NCBI RefSeq assembly: GCF_014648395.1
Contig: NZ_BMRA01000010.1
Location: 204,970-268,969, forward strand
Reading direction: 5' to 3'
DNA length: 64,000 bases
Origin: Micromonospora fulviviridis
GTDB lineage: Bacteria > Actinomycetota > Actinomycetes > Mycobacteriales > Micromonosporaceae
The notes below the pieces were generated by a model. It did no database searches. It was not told the origin of the DNA and saw nothing but the letters and a program-made list of their open reading frames with translations. Below are positions 35,852-44,940 of the stretch, piece after piece; the stretch's first letter is position 1, and every line of letters begins with the position of its first letter. The position numbers were made by a program, and so were the translations under genes.

Positions 35852-36257
35852 GCCGATCTCTCCTCTCACCACCGGTGCCTCCGGTTCCATCGTGAAGGCG
35901 CGAGAGCGGCAGCGCCGGCACGTTCGGTGCAGTTGACACGTTCGGGCTGTTTCCGCCGGCGTGCCCGCACACCCGCCGCCCTGGCTCCCCACCTGGCCAG
36001 CGGACCCGCATAAGTCCCGCTCACGCGGGCATTCCCCGATCGGCCCGAGGCGAATATCAGGCAGGGCGAGGAGTGGTCGGGTCATTCCTGCCGCAATTTC
36101 CCGTCGAGCAGTGGCAACAAATATTCGACGCCGCCTCCGCGGGCACGTCAACAGGCCCGATTCCGTCCTTCGGCAGTGGATTCGGGTCGCCTGGCGGGTA
36201 GCGCGGGGGAGCTTCCCGGCCGCGTCGGCGGCCGGGAGCGAGGGAGGGAGCAGGGCC
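35852..36257. other. Intergenic region upstream of the DUF3618/Holin-X cluster
   Basis: About 400 bases lie between divergent genes. They include TTGACA at 35933-35938 without a convincing -10, and a relatively AT-richer patch near 36050-36130. GGGAGGGAG (36242-36250) serves the downstream gene. No small ORF with codon bias stands out. Promoters for both sides must lie here. Confidence 0.5.
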
Positions 36258-36932
36258 ATGACGGCAACCAACCAGAGCCGCCCGCCAGGCGGCACCGGCG
36301 AGCAGGCCCGGCAGGAGGCTTCCCGGGTCGGCCAGGCCGCCGCGCAGACCGGTGGCAACGTCGCGCACGCCGCGACCGAGCAGGGCGGGCACGTGGCCGC
36401 CGAGGCGTGGCAACAGACCCGGAACCTGACCGGGCAGGCCACCACGCAACTGCGGGACCAGGCTCGGACCCAGCAGCACAGGGCCGCCGAGGGGCTGCGC
36501 GACCTCGGCCGCGGGCTCGGCTCGATGGCGGAGCGGAGCGGGGAGTCCGGCATGGCCGGCGAGGCGGTCCGGCGGGCGGCGGACGCCGCGCAGCGGGCCG
36601 CCGGGTGGCTGGACCAGCGGGAGCCCGGTGAGGTGCTGGACGAGGTGCGGGGGTACGCCCGGCAGCATCCGGGCACGTTCCTCGCCGGCGCCGTGGTGGC
36701 GGGTCTGCTGGTCGGCCGGCTCACCCGGAACCTGACCGCTTCCGACGGGGCAGGCCCCGGCGCCCAGCCGGCCCAGCCCGCGCAGCCGGTGTCGACAGCG
36801 CCGCCGCCGTCCGGGCGGACGGTCGAGGCGCCGTACGCCGGAGAGCAGCCGTACACCGGGGTGGCCCGGGCGCAGAACGTGTCGCCCCCCGGCCGGCCGG
36901 AGCCGGAGGTCCCGGGCGGGGTGGCGCCGTGA
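36258..36932 (+). CDS. Gln/Ala-rich helical protein with one membrane segment, cluster partner of Holin-X
   Basis: The 224-residue protein starts with a long Gln/Ala/Thr-rich amphipathic helix (about residues 12-140). It has one membrane segment (TFLAGAVVAGLLVGRL) preceded by YARQHPG, and a Pro-rich tail. It resembles the helical membrane-associated stress proteins that accompany Holin-X and DUF3618 genes in actinobacteria. Its stop overlaps the next start (GTGA), indicating coupling. Function is unknown. Confidence 0.7.
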   Translation: MTATNQSRPPGGTGEQARQEASRVGQAAAQTGGNVAHAATEQGGHVAAEAWQQTRNLTGQATTQLRDQARTQQHRAAEGLRDLGRGLGSMAERSGESGMAGEAVRRAADAAQRAAGWLDQREPGEVLDEVRGYARQHPGTFLAGAVVAGLLVGRLTRNLTASDGAGPGAQPAQPAQPVSTAPPPSGRTVEAPYAGEQPYTGVARAQNVSPPGRPEPEVPGGVAP

Positions 36933-37324
36933 GTGCCCCGGAGAAGGAGCGGAGTCAGGCCTCCGTCGGCGAGCTGCTGGGCGAGGTGACCCGGGATCTC
37001 TCGACGTTGGTCCGCCAGGAGGTCGAGCTGGCCAAGGCGGAGCTGCGCGAGGAGGCGAGCCAGGCCGGCAAGGCCGGCGGGATGTTCGGCGGGGCGGCGC
37101 TGGCCGGCTTCCTGGCCGTGCTGTTCGTGTCGTACGCGGTGTGGTGGGGCCTGTCGAACGTGATGGACGAGGGCTGGGCCGCGCTGATCGTGGCGGTCGT
37201 CTGGGCGGTCGTCGCTGCCGTCCTTCTCGCCAGCGCACGGACGAAGATGCGGCAACTCCGTGCGGTCCTGCCCCGGACGAAACAGACCGCGCGGGAGATG
37301 CCGCAGGCCATGCGAGGCCGGTGA
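36929..37324 (+). CDS. Actinobacterial Holin-X-type (phage-holin superfamily III-like) membrane protein
   Basis: The 131-residue protein has a charged amphipathic N-terminal helix (LLGEVTRDLSTLVRQEVELAKAELREE) followed by two membrane segments (GGAALAGFLAVLFVSYAVWW and AALIVAVVWAVVAAVLLA). This is the layout of PF07332-type proteins, which are membrane-shaping rather than phage proteins. There are no phage genes nearby. It sits between two other cluster members. Confidence 0.82.
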   Translation: MSAPEKERSQASVGELLGEVTRDLSTLVRQEVELAKAELREEASQAGKAGGMFGGAALAGFLAVLFVSYAVWWGLSNVMDEGWAALIVAVVWAVVAAVLLASARTKMRQLRAVLPRTKQTAREMPQAMRGR

Positions 37325-37346
37325 CCGAGCCAGGAGGGAGTGGGTC

Positions 37347-37943
37347 ATGTCCAACGATCCGGACCGGATCCGATCAGAGATCGAGAACACCCGGAGCGAA
37401 TTGAGCAGCGACGTGGATGCGTTGACCGACAAGGTGAACCCGCGTCGGATCGCCGGGGAGCGCGTCGGGCAGGCACGCGGCGCGCTGACCCGGGCCAAGG
37501 AGAAGGTGATGGGCGCGCAGATGGACGGGCACAGCGTCGGCCAGCGGATGTCCCAGGCCACCGGTTCGGTCCGGGACGAGGCGCGGTCACTCGGGCAGCA
37601 GTCCCGGGACCAGGCACAGGGCAACCCGCTCGCAGCCGGCCTGATCGCCTTCGGCGCCGGACTGCTGGTCTCCTCGCTGATCCCGCCCAGCCGTCCCGAG
37701 CGGCAGTGGGCGGGGCAGGCCCGGGGCATGGTCGGTGAGCACTCCGCCGGGCTGCGCCAGCAGGCGAGCCAGGTCGGCCACCAGCTCCGGGACAACCTGC
37801 GGGAGCCCGCGCAGCAGGCGGCCCAGTCGGTGCGGTCCACCGCCACCCAGGGCGCGTCCGCCGTCCGGGACCAGGGCCGGTCGGCCGTCCACCAGGTGCA
37901 GGACGAGACGCACGCGGCCGCCGACGACCTTCGGCGCCGTTGA
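37347..37943 (+). CDS. DUF3618 family membrane protein
   Basis: The 198-residue protein begins DPDRIRSEIENTRSELSSDV, the DUF3618 signature. A short membrane segment follows (NPLAAGLIAFGAGLLVSSLI) and then a second Gln/Ala-rich amphipathic helix. ATG 37347 follows AGGAGGGA. It is third in the cluster, and a perfect 19-bp hairpin terminates the operon. Function is unknown; association with the cell envelope under stress is inferred. Confidence 0.82.
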   Translation: MSNDPDRIRSEIENTRSELSSDVDALTDKVNPRRIAGERVGQARGALTRAKEKVMGAQMDGHSVGQRMSQATGSVRDEARSLGQQSRDQAQGNPLAAGLIAFGAGLLVSSLIPPSRPERQWAGQARGMVGEHSAGLRQQASQVGHQLRDNLREPAQQAAQSVRSTATQGASAVRDQGRSAVHQVQDETHAAADDLRRR

Positions 37944-38012
37944 GCCGGTCGAACGGGTCAAGCCGCCAGATCCACCACGTCTCAGGACGGCTTCGGTCCT
38001 GGCTCCGTCCCG

Positions 38013-38063
38013 CCGCGTGAGCGCGGTCCGCTGTCCACCGGGCGGCGGACCGCGCTCACGCGG
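38013..38063. terminator. Strong bidirectional terminator
   Basis: A perfect 19-bp inverted repeat (38013-38031 with 38045-38063) encloses a 13-base loop. It abuts the stop codon of the converging cupin gene. Confidence 0.8.
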
Positions 38064-38570
38064 TCAGGCGGGGGCCTCGTACTGGTCGTGGCGGGCGTAC
38101 AGCGCGGTCCACTCCTGCTCGGTGAGGTGGCGGCCGGTGGCGACGATCTCGGCCAGTTCCCGGAAGTACGGCTCGCGGGGTGCGCCCGGCGTGAACAGGA
38201 CCAGCATCGACGCCGCGAGCCCCGAGTTGTTGGCGAAGGCGTGGATGCCGCCGGGTGGCACGTACAGGTAGTCGCCGGGCCCGGTGTCGATCCACCGGTC
38301 GCCGGTGAGCAGGGAGACCGTTCCGTCGAGGATGAAGAACGACTCGGCGAACGTGCGGTGGTAGTGGCCGCGGGGCGTGGTGTCGGCCGGCGGTGTGGCA
38401 GCCATGTCCCACCGGTAGAGGCCGAACGCGCCGTCGGTGGTCGCCCCGGTGGCCAGGTGACCCACCGTGGTGCGGCTTCCGATCACCAGATCGGGCGGCG
38501 CGTCCGCCGCCCGGAAGGTGGCGCTCAGCGCGCCCGTGCGGCCGGAGTACCGGGGCGGGGGATAGGACAC
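38064..38570 (-). CDS. Cupin-domain protein
   Basis: The 168-residue single-domain cupin has the first motif GHYHRTFAESFFILDG and the second GDYLYVPPGGIHAFANNSG, so two or three His and one Glu would hold a metal. Enzyme or sensor roles are both possible. GTG 38570 follows GAGGTGA. An overlapping ATG frame at 38580 is a shadow. Confidence 0.85.
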   Translation of the reverse strand: MSYPPPRYSGRTGALSATFRAADAPPDLVIGSRTTVGHLATGATTDGAFGLYRWDMAATPPADTTPRGHYHRTFAESFFILDGTVSLLTGDRWIDTGPGDYLYVPPGGIHAFANNSGLAASMLVLFTPGAPREPYFRELAEIVATGRHLTEQEWTALYARHDQYEAPA

Positions 38571-38974
38571 GGTGGCTCACCTCGGCGGATCGTCGGTCTC
38601 GTCGGACCCGACCCTACGAGGGCGACCGGCCGGTCGGGCAGGGCCAATTCCCCGTCGTACCGCTGGGCCGATGCGGGTTGCGCGCGCCGCACGGGCCGCC
38701 GGAGAAATTGACGTCAGTAATCTTCTCGACGGCTGTTGCGGTGCCGTTAACGGCTATACCAATCATCGGTGAGCGGCTATATGATCGCGGTCAGCAGACC
38801 ATCAACGCCTCACCACGGAACGCAGGTCCAGCACGCCCTTCCCGGCCGACCCGCAGGTGTCCGCAACCACCCACGCCTGGCGGCCGCGTGCGACCACCTG
38901 CGCGGCATCGGCGCGCGTTATCGCCCGGGCTGCGCACCAGCCTCACGAAAGGGTGGGAAACGGAAGGGCGAGTG
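38571..38974 (+). other. Intergenic region with AT-rich promoter patch
   Basis: The stretch of about 400 bases between the cupin start and the winged-helix gene is unusually AT-rich for this window between 38700 and 38790. It contains TGACGTCA (38709-38716), the palindrome CCGTTAACGG (38744-38753), two copies of GGCTATA and TATGATCG (38780-38787). The last element recurs before the paralogous regulator at 44128-44135. No supported ORF is present. Confidence 0.5.
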
Positions 38975-39460
38975 ATGACAGGGAACGCGTCCTTGGTCAT
39001 TGGCATCGCGTCCTCGGCGGCGGAACGCCGGCAGCTCGCCCAACTGCTCGGCGGCACCGAGGCGTTCCTGATCGTCTCGAGCGTCCACCAGGCACGACGG
39101 TTCCTCGATCTGGTCCGCCGCCCCGCGGACGCTCCCGCCGCCCCCGACGCGGTCGCGCCGGCCGGCCCGCCCGTGCCCGGGCTGGACATCGACTCCGACC
39201 GGCGCGTCCTGCGCTGGCGGGAGCGGGAGGTCGGGCTGACGCCGCTGGAGCACGACCTGCTGGTCTGCCTCACCGGCACACCCGGCGAGGTGTGGACCTA
39301 CGCGCGGCTGCACCGTGCCGTGTGGGGCAACGACCATCTGGGACGCGGCTCCGACGTGCACTCGGTGGTGCGCCGGGTCCGGCGCAAGCTCGGCCGGCTG
39401 GGCGCGGCGCCGACGATCCAGGCGGTACGGGGTGTGGGCTTCCGCCTCGCGTCGTCCTGA
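38975..39460 (+). CDS. Orphan winged-helix (OmpR/PhoB C-terminal type) regulator with truncated receiver-like N-terminus, copy 1
   Basis: The 161-residue protein ends in a Trans_reg_C winged helix (LTPLEHDLLVCLTGTPGEVW, DVHSVVRRVRRKLGRLG, IQAVRGVGFRL). The first 45 residues (LVIGIASSAAERRQLAQLL, FLIVSSVHQARRFLDLV) read like the first two strand-helix units of a response-regulator receiver, without the phosphoacceptor Asp. ATG 38975 follows GGAAGGG. It converges on the subtilisin gene and has a paralogue at 44273, so the pair brackets the protease. Confidence 0.75.
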   Translation: MTGNASLVIGIASSAAERRQLAQLLGGTEAFLIVSSVHQARRFLDLVRRPADAPAAPDAVAPAGPPVPGLDIDSDRRVLRWREREVGLTPLEHDLLVCLTGTPGEVWTYARLHRAVWGNDHLGRGSDVHSVVRRVRRKLGRLGAAPTIQAVRGVGFRLASS

Positions 39461-39505
39461 GCGTTCCCGGCGCCGCCCGCGCCCCTGCAGGGCCGCCGAC
39501 GCGGC

Positions 39506-39539
39506 TCGGCCCGCCCGGTGGGGACACCGGGCGGGCCGA
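39506..39539. terminator. Strong bidirectional terminator
   Basis: A perfect 15-bp stem (39506-39520 with 39525-39539) and GGGA loop lie between the converging regulator and protease genes. Confidence 0.8.
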
Positions 39540-39562
39540 ACCTCTGGCACGGCGATCAGTGG

Positions 39563-42500
39563 TCAGCAGCGGATGGGTGACAGGGTGAAGTCCTCCACGG
39601 TGGGCGTGGCGGTGCTGATCCTCGCCTGACGGGTCTGGGGCTTCCAGCCGTCCTTCGCGACGATGATGGTGAGCGGGTTGTTGCGCCGGTCCATCCAGTA
39701 GGCGTACCTGCCGTCGGCGTCGGTGGCGAACGTCCAGGACATCGCCCACGAGTCGACCTGGACGACCGCGCCGGGCAGCGGCGCCGTGGCGCCCTGGCAG
39801 CTCGTGCCCGAGACGGTGCCCATCAGCTTGCCCCAGGTGGTCGGCGGCTGCGCGACCATGGTGACCGCCACCGGCGCCACGGTGTACGGCGTGTTCTCCT
39901 TGATCGCGACCGACGCCGAGTAGGTGCCGGGCTGGTCCACGTTGGCGGTCATGCCGACCGTCACCGTGACCTTCTCACCCGGCGCGAGGGTGACCTTCGA
40001 CTTGTCGACGGTCAGCCAGCTGACGTCCGCCGGCCCCTCGGCGCACTCCTCGAAGCCGGGCAGCACCTCGCTGTCCTTCGTGGCGGTGAAGCCGCCCGAG
40101 GAGCCGCCGACCTTGTAGAAGCCGCAGGCCGCGCCACCGCGGTAGCGGGGGGCGTTGGCGTTGGGCAGGTTCGCCCACGAGTCGGTCGCCGGGTCGTACG
40201 CGAAGCCGGCGTTGGTGATCGCCCCGCCCTGCGAACCACCGACGACCAGGAGCTTGCCGTTCGCGACGGCGAACGAGCTGGCCCAGTTGTCGGCCGGCGC
40301 GTCCGCGACGGCGGTCCAGGCGTTGGCGCCGGGGTCGAAGGCGTAACTGGCCTTCTGCGAGGTGGTGCCGTCGTTGCCGCCGGTGCAGTAGACGGTGCCA
40401 CCGATCTCGCCGCAGGACAGGAACGCCACCGACTTCGGATAGTTGGGCAGGGTCTCCCAGGTGTCGGCGCCCGGGTCGTACCGGACCACCGAGTTGGACA
40501 TCGGCAGGCAGCTTGCCGTGGTGCAGCCGCCGACGGCGTACAGCTTGCCGTCCGCGACGGCCTGGCCGGCGGCGGCCCGCGGCGCGGGGTTGTCCGCCTT
40601 CCTGGTCCAGGTGTTGGCCGCCGGGTCGTACGACCAGGTGGTGCCGTCCGGACCGGAGGCGCCCCAGCCGCCGGTGGCGATGATCCTGCCGTCGACGACC
40701 CCGACCGTCATGGCGTTGCGCGCGCCGGGAAGGTCGGCGACGGCCGTCCAGTTCTGGGCGATCGGGTCGTACGCGTAGTTCTTCGCGCTGGACGCCGTGC
40801 CGTCACCGCCGGCGATCGAGTAGACCTTGCCGTCGAGGTTCACCACCCGGTTGTCCATCACGTTGGCCGGGTAGTTGGCGATGCCCGTCCAGGGCGCCGC
40901 CTGCGGGCCGGCCGGCGTGGCGACGGCCGCGGTGGCCGACTTGCCGGACGGGCGCGCCGCGAACGACGTCGGGGCGGTGAGCCGCTGCGCCGGCGCACCG
41001 GTCGACCCGAGCAGTTCCTGCTCGGACAGCCGGGACCCGTCGGCCCGCTGCAGCACGAAGCCGCCGTCGCGTTCGGTGAACTCGACGGTGACGGGCGCCC
41101 CGCCGGTGTTGGTCACCGTGAAGGTCTTGTTGACCTTGCCGGTGGGCATCCGGACCGTGCCGGTCACCGATGCCGGCTGCACCGCCAACCGACCCGCGGC
41201 CAGCTGGAAGTTCGCCGCCGTCGCCCAGTCGGTCTCGACGTCGACCTGCTTGGTCTGGCTCACGTAGTTGCCGGCCCGGGCGGTGAACGGATGGGCGCCG
41301 GTCAGCGACGAGAACATCCAGTAGAAGCCGTCGGCCAGTTCGGTGTCGTCCGGCGTCGCCACCGTGGTGGCCTTCTCCGCCGGGCGGTCGTCGCTGGTGA
41401 CGGTGGCGCCGTTGACGTATCCGTTGTCGTTGCGGTCCCGCACGTGTCCCAGCACCAGGCCGCCGTCGAGCGGCTTGCAGATGATCCGGCTGCCGATCAG
41501 CACGTTGTCGACCTGCCACCACCATTCCCAGGAGGCGTCGTAGTAGTGGAACCGGACCCGGACCTGCGCCTGGCCGGCGGCCTGCGGGATGGGCACCTCG
41601 GTCACCCTCGGCCCCCGGACGTCGGCCGCCTGCCGGAGCACGTTGCTCCAGGTGGTGCCGCCGTCCAGGCTGAGGTCGACGTCCGCGCGGTCGGAGTTCA
41701 GCCAGTTGTAGTCCTGGTTGAACCGGATCACCGGCGTGGCGACGTCGGTCAGGTCGACGACCGGGCTGACCAGCGAGGTGTCCTGCCGCCCGCCGCTGCC
41801 GTAGTCGTCGCTGTCGATGATGGCGAACCGGCCGGCACCGCCGGTCAGGTTGCCCCGCTCACCGCTGTCGGTGAACTTCCAGACCTGGCCGGTGCCGGCG
41901 TTGTCGACCACGGACCAGCCCTCGGGCACGGTGTCCCCGTCGAAGGTCTCGTACTCGCCGTCGGAGCTGTTGGTGTAGCCGGGCGCCGTGGTGCACGCGG
42001 CGGAGTCGGCCGGTACGGCGATGTTGCTGGTGACGTTGCCGGAGCCGACCACCACCTCCTTGGTCACGCTCTGGTAGCCCGGGTACCGCGACTCGACCTT
42101 GAGGCGGTAGGTCGCCCCGGCCGGGAGCTTGAGGCTGTAGCGGCCATTGGCGGGCGTGGTGTGGTCGGAGACCGGCAGGCCGTCGACGCTCACCTTCGCG
42201 TAGAGCGGCCAACCGTGGCCGGAGCCGTCGGTGACCTGGCCGCCGACTGTCACGCTCGGCACCGCCGTCAGCGCGACGTCGAGGGTCGTGGTCGCGTTCG
42301 TGGTGACCGTCGCGGACAGCGTCCTGCTCTGGTAGCCGAACGCCGAGACGGCGACCTGGTAGTCGCCGGCCAGCAGCAGCGACGAGTACGTCCCGTCGGC
42401 GCCGGTGGTCAGCGAGCGGGTCGCCGCGCCGGTCAGGGCGACGGTGGCGCCGGCGATCGGGGCGCCGGTGCCCGCGTCGGTCACCTTGCCGGCCAGGGTG

Positions 42501-43975
42501 CCGTTGTCGCCGATCGGGGCGGCGTTGAGCAGCGCGAGCGCGTCCAGCCGGCCCTCGCCGTAGACGCTGTTGTCGTCCGTGCTGCCGCCGCACTGGGTGT
42601 CGGCCTTGTCCACCGCCGTGTTGTCCAGCAGCGCGCGGGTCGCCGCGACGTCGCCGACCAGGGTGGGTGCCGCCGACCAGAGCAGCGCGACCGCACCGGC
42701 GAGGTGCGGCGCCGCCATCGAGGTGCCGCTGTAGCTGGCGTACGAGTTGCCCGGGACGCTGGACCGGACGTTGACACCGGGCGCCGACAGGTTCGGCTTG
42801 ATCTCGCCGTTCTGGCCGGTGCCGCGGGACGAGAAGCTGGCGATGTTGTTGTTGACGTCGTACGCGCCGGCCGAGTAGTTGCTGGACAGGCTGCCCGGCG
42901 AGCCGCTGGTCTGGCACGAGGGCCCGTTGTTGCCGTTGGACCAGGTGCCGAAGATGCCCGAGGCGGTCCAGGCGTCGGTCACGTCCTCCATGAACGGCTC
43001 GGTGGAGGGCAGCGTGGTGCCCCACGAGTTGTTGATGATGTTCGGCCGCTTGCTGGCGTCCGGGTTCTGCCCGTTGAGGTCGGTGGGCTCGAGCATCCAC
43101 TGGCCGGAGGAGATCAGCGCGGCGTCGGTCGGGCAGCACCCGTTCGCGGCGATCCACTTGACCCCGGGGGCGACGCCGATCTGGTTGGCGCCGTCCGAGC
43201 CGGCCATGGTGCCCATCGTGTGGGTGCCGTGGCCGTCGGAGTCGCAGGGCGCGGTGGCACAGTCGCCGGCCGCGTCGAACCAGTTGTAGTCGTGGTCGAA
43301 GGTGCCGTCACCGTTGTTGCCCCGGTACGAGTTGACCAGCGCCGGGTGGTCGAACTGCACGCCGCTGTCGATGCTGGCCACCGTGATGCCGGCGCCCTTG
43401 ACGCCGTACTGGGACCAGACGTCGTCGGCGTTGATGTTCGCGATGCCCCACTCCAGGGCGTTGACGGACTTCTCGTCGGTGCCCTCGGTGACCTCGGGCA
43501 GCTTGTACTCCGTCGGGGCGTACAGGCCGTCCACCTCGGCGTGGGCGGCGAAGTTCTGGGCCATGGTGAGGGAGCCGCCGCTGACCTTGATGGCGTTGGT
43601 CGCCCAGAACGTCTGGTATTTCGTGCCCGAGCTGTCGAGTTCGGCGCGGATCCGGGCCTGGCTCTCGGCGGCGGTCTTCTTCAGTGCGTCCGCGACGGCG
43701 GCGCCGCGCTTCACCCAGTCCTTGTCCGCGGCGGCCTTGGCGAGGTCGGCCCGGTCCCTGAAGTGGATCCAGAAGTCGCCCTCGCTCTTGCCCTGAAGCT
43801 GCCGGGTGAGCTCGGGGCGGATCTTGTCGCCGGACGTGGCGCCGGTTCCCGTTCCGGTCTGCGCAGCCTGTGCGCCGGTTCCCGTGGCGGCCAGGCCGGT
43901 CGCGGCGAGGACCAGGGCCGCGCCGGCGCTCACCAGCCGGTCGGCCAGGCCCCTCCTGTGTGGACGTCTCAGCAT
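39563..43975 (-). CDS. Secreted S8 (subtilisin-like) protease with carboxypeptidase-regulatory and kelch-repeat regions
   Basis: The 1470-residue exoprotein has a signal peptide ending near TGAQAAQ, an inhibitor-like propeptide, and a subtilase domain with Asp203 (VASIDSGVQFDHP), His249 (DGHGTHTMG) and Ser419 (YSGTSMAAPH). After it come two or three carboxypeptidase-regulatory-like beta domains (TLAGKVTDAGTGAPIAGATV; VTVGGQVTDGSG). An MAM/jelly-roll-like section follows. Then comes an Ig-like segment interrupted by about five kelch repeats (YDPAANTWTRKADNPAPRAA and similar), and a final regulatory-like beta domain. ATG 43975 follows GGAGGAGG. It probably digests extracellular protein. Two paralogous regulators flank it. 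Confidence 0.9.
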   Translation of the reverse strand: MLRRPHRRGLADRLVSAGAALVLAATGLAATGTGAQAAQTGTGTGATSGDKIRPELTRQLQGKSEGDFWIHFRDRADLAKAAADKDWVKRGAAVADALKKTAAESQARIRAELDSSGTKYQTFWATNAIKVSGGSLTMAQNFAAHAEVDGLYAPTEYKLPEVTEGTDEKSVNALEWGIANINADDVWSQYGVKGAGITVASIDSGVQFDHPALVNSYRGNNGDGTFDHDYNWFDAAGDCATAPCDSDGHGTHTMGTMAGSDGANQIGVAPGVKWIAANGCCPTDAALISSGQWMLEPTDLNGQNPDASKRPNIINNSWGTTLPSTEPFMEDVTDAWTASGIFGTWSNGNNGPSCQTSGSPGSLSSNYSAGAYDVNNNIASFSSRGTGQNGEIKPNLSAPGVNVRSSVPGNSYASYSGTSMAAPHLAGAVALLWSAAPTLVGDVAATRALLDNTAVDKADTQCGGSTDDNSVYGEGRLDALALLNAAPIGDNGTLAGKVTDAGTGAPIAGATVALTGAATRSLTTGADGTYSSLLLAGDYQVAVSAFGYQSRTLSATVTTNATTTLDVALTAVPSVTVGGQVTDGSGHGWPLYAKVSVDGLPVSDHTTPANGRYSLKLPAGATYRLKVESRYPGYQSVTKEVVVGSGNVTSNIAVPADSAACTTAPGYTNSSDGEYETFDGDTVPEGWSVVDNAGTGQVWKFTDSGERGNLTGGAGRFAIIDSDDYGSGGRQDTSLVSPVVDLTDVATPVIRFNQDYNWLNSDRADVDLSLDGGTTWSNVLRQAADVRGPRVTEVPIPQAAGQAQVRVRFHYYDASWEWWWQVDNVLIGSRIICKPLDGGLVLGHVRDRNDNGYVNGATVTSDDRPAEKATTVATPDDTELADGFYWMFSSLTGAHPFTARAGNYVSQTKQVDVETDWATAANFQLAAGRLAVQPASVTGTVRMPTGKVNKTFTVTNTGGAPVTVEFTERDGGFVLQRADGSRLSEQELLGSTGAPAQRLTAPTSFAARPSGKSATAAVATPAGPQAAPWTGIANYPANVMDNRVVNLDGKVYSIAGGDGTASSAKNYAYDPIAQNWTAVADLPGARNAMTVGVVDGRIIATGGWGASGPDGTTWSYDPAANTWTRKADNPAPRAAAGQAVADGKLYAVGGCTTASCLPMSNSVVRYDPGADTWETLPNYPKSVAFLSCGEIGGTVYCTGGNDGTTSQKASYAFDPGANAWTAVADAPADNWASSFAVANGKLLVVGGSQGGAITNAGFAYDPATDSWANLPNANAPRYRGGAACGFYKVGGSSGGFTATKDSEVLPGFEECAEGPADVSWLTVDKSKVTLAPGEKVTVTVGMTANVDQPGTYSASVAIKENTPYTVAPVAVTMVAQPPTTWGKLMGTVSGTSCQGATAPLPGAVVQVDSWAMSWTFATDADGRYAYWMDRRNNPLTIIVAKDGWKPQTRQARISTATPTVEDFTLSPIRC

Positions 43976-44127
43976 CGGTGCTGCCTCCTCCAGAACGACC
44001 CGCGATGTTCGAGCCATGGCGGAAGGGCGCAGGAGACTCCTCTCCCGTCGGATTAACACCGGTACGAACGAACCCCCCAGGCCCCCTAGGCGCCGTGCGG
44101 GTCTACGCCGGCTGCCTGAGTGGACAC

Positions 44128-44135
44128 TATGATCG
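44128..44135 (+). promoter_or_regulatory. TATGATCG promoter-like element shared by the two half-receiver regulator genes
   Basis: TGAGTGGACAC-TATGATCG here resembles TGAGCGGCTA-TATGATCG at 38770-38787 before the paralogue. TATGAT would be a -10. TTGACA (44205-44210), inside the inverted repeat TGACA-N5-TGTCA (44206-44220), is another candidate control site. Confidence 0.4.
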
Positions 44136-44272
44136 ACAGGAAAGCGCGATCAAGAACCGTACGTGAGCAACTTGTCACCAACAGTTCGCCAGTGGACGGC
44201 CTGGTTGACAATCTCTGTCACGGCGATTCCCAAGGCAGGCAACCGTTGTCGTTGTTCCTGGGGGTGGGTGCG

Positions 44273-44839
44273 GTGATCGGGAACGAGACTCCGGCGGGCG
44301 GGATCGATCCGGGGGAGAACCCCTTCCCCCTGGTGATCGGGGTGACGCCGTCACCGGCCGAACGGATCCGACTCACCGAACTCCTCGACGGCGTCGCGCC
44401 CCTGCTCCTGGTCGCCGACCTCGACGAGCTACGGAGGCTCATCACGCCACCGGGGCCGCCGGCGGCCGTCGATCCTCCGCCGGCCGTCGCCCCGGCCCGT
44501 GCGCCGGACGACGCGCTGGTCGTCGACGGGGCCCGCTCCACCGCCCGGTGGGGGAACCGGGAGGTGGTCCTCACCCGGCTGGAGCGCGACCTGCTGGCCT
44601 GCCTGACCGCCGAGCCGGTCCGGGTCTGGAGCTATGCCGAACTGCACCGCTCGGTCTGGCACGACGAGGGGCTGCAGCGGAAGGCGGACGTGCAGTCCCT
44701 CGTCAAGCGGCTGCGCCGCAAGCTCGACCGGTTGGGCACCGGCGTGACCGTCGTCGCGGTACGCGGTGTCGGACTCCGGCTGACCGACCACCGGCGCCCC
44801 CGGGCGCAGGGCAGCGGCGACCCGCCGGGCGGCCGCTGA
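44273..44839 (+). CDS. Orphan winged-helix (OmpR/PhoB C-terminal type) regulator with truncated receiver-like N-terminus, copy 2
   Basis: The product is 188 residues. The N-terminal LVIGVTPSPAERIRLTELL and LLLVADLDELRRLI match the half-receiver of copy 1. The C-terminal winged helix (LTRLERDLLACLTAEPVRVW, DVQSLVKRLRRKLDRLG, VVAVRGVGLRL) is clearly paralogous. A Pro-rich linker joins the parts. GTG 44273 is preceded by a G-rich stretch, and GTG 44264 is an alternative. It is divergent from the subtilisin gene and is a plausible activator or repressor of it. Confidence 0.75.
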   Translation: MIGNETPAGGIDPGENPFPLVIGVTPSPAERIRLTELLDGVAPLLLVADLDELRRLITPPGPPAAVDPPPAVAPARAPDDALVVDGARSTARWGNREVVLTRLERDLLACLTAEPVRVWSYAELHRSVWHDEGLQRKADVQSLVKRLRRKLDRLGTGVTVVAVRGVGLRLTDHRRPRAQGSGDPPGGR

Positions 44840-44940
44840 CCGCCGCCCGGGCTCACCGCCGCGATGCCGAAACGGGGCAGGTCGCGGCTGCGGGAGCAGT
44901 AACGTGGCGGGCGAGAGGCCAGGCCAGCAGGGAGGCCGCG

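Noticed and set aside
36929..37324. Prophage remnant, because of the holin-like protein
   Set aside because: The protein is of the actinobacterial Holin-X type found in housekeeping clusters. No terminase, capsid, integrase or attachment site is nearby.
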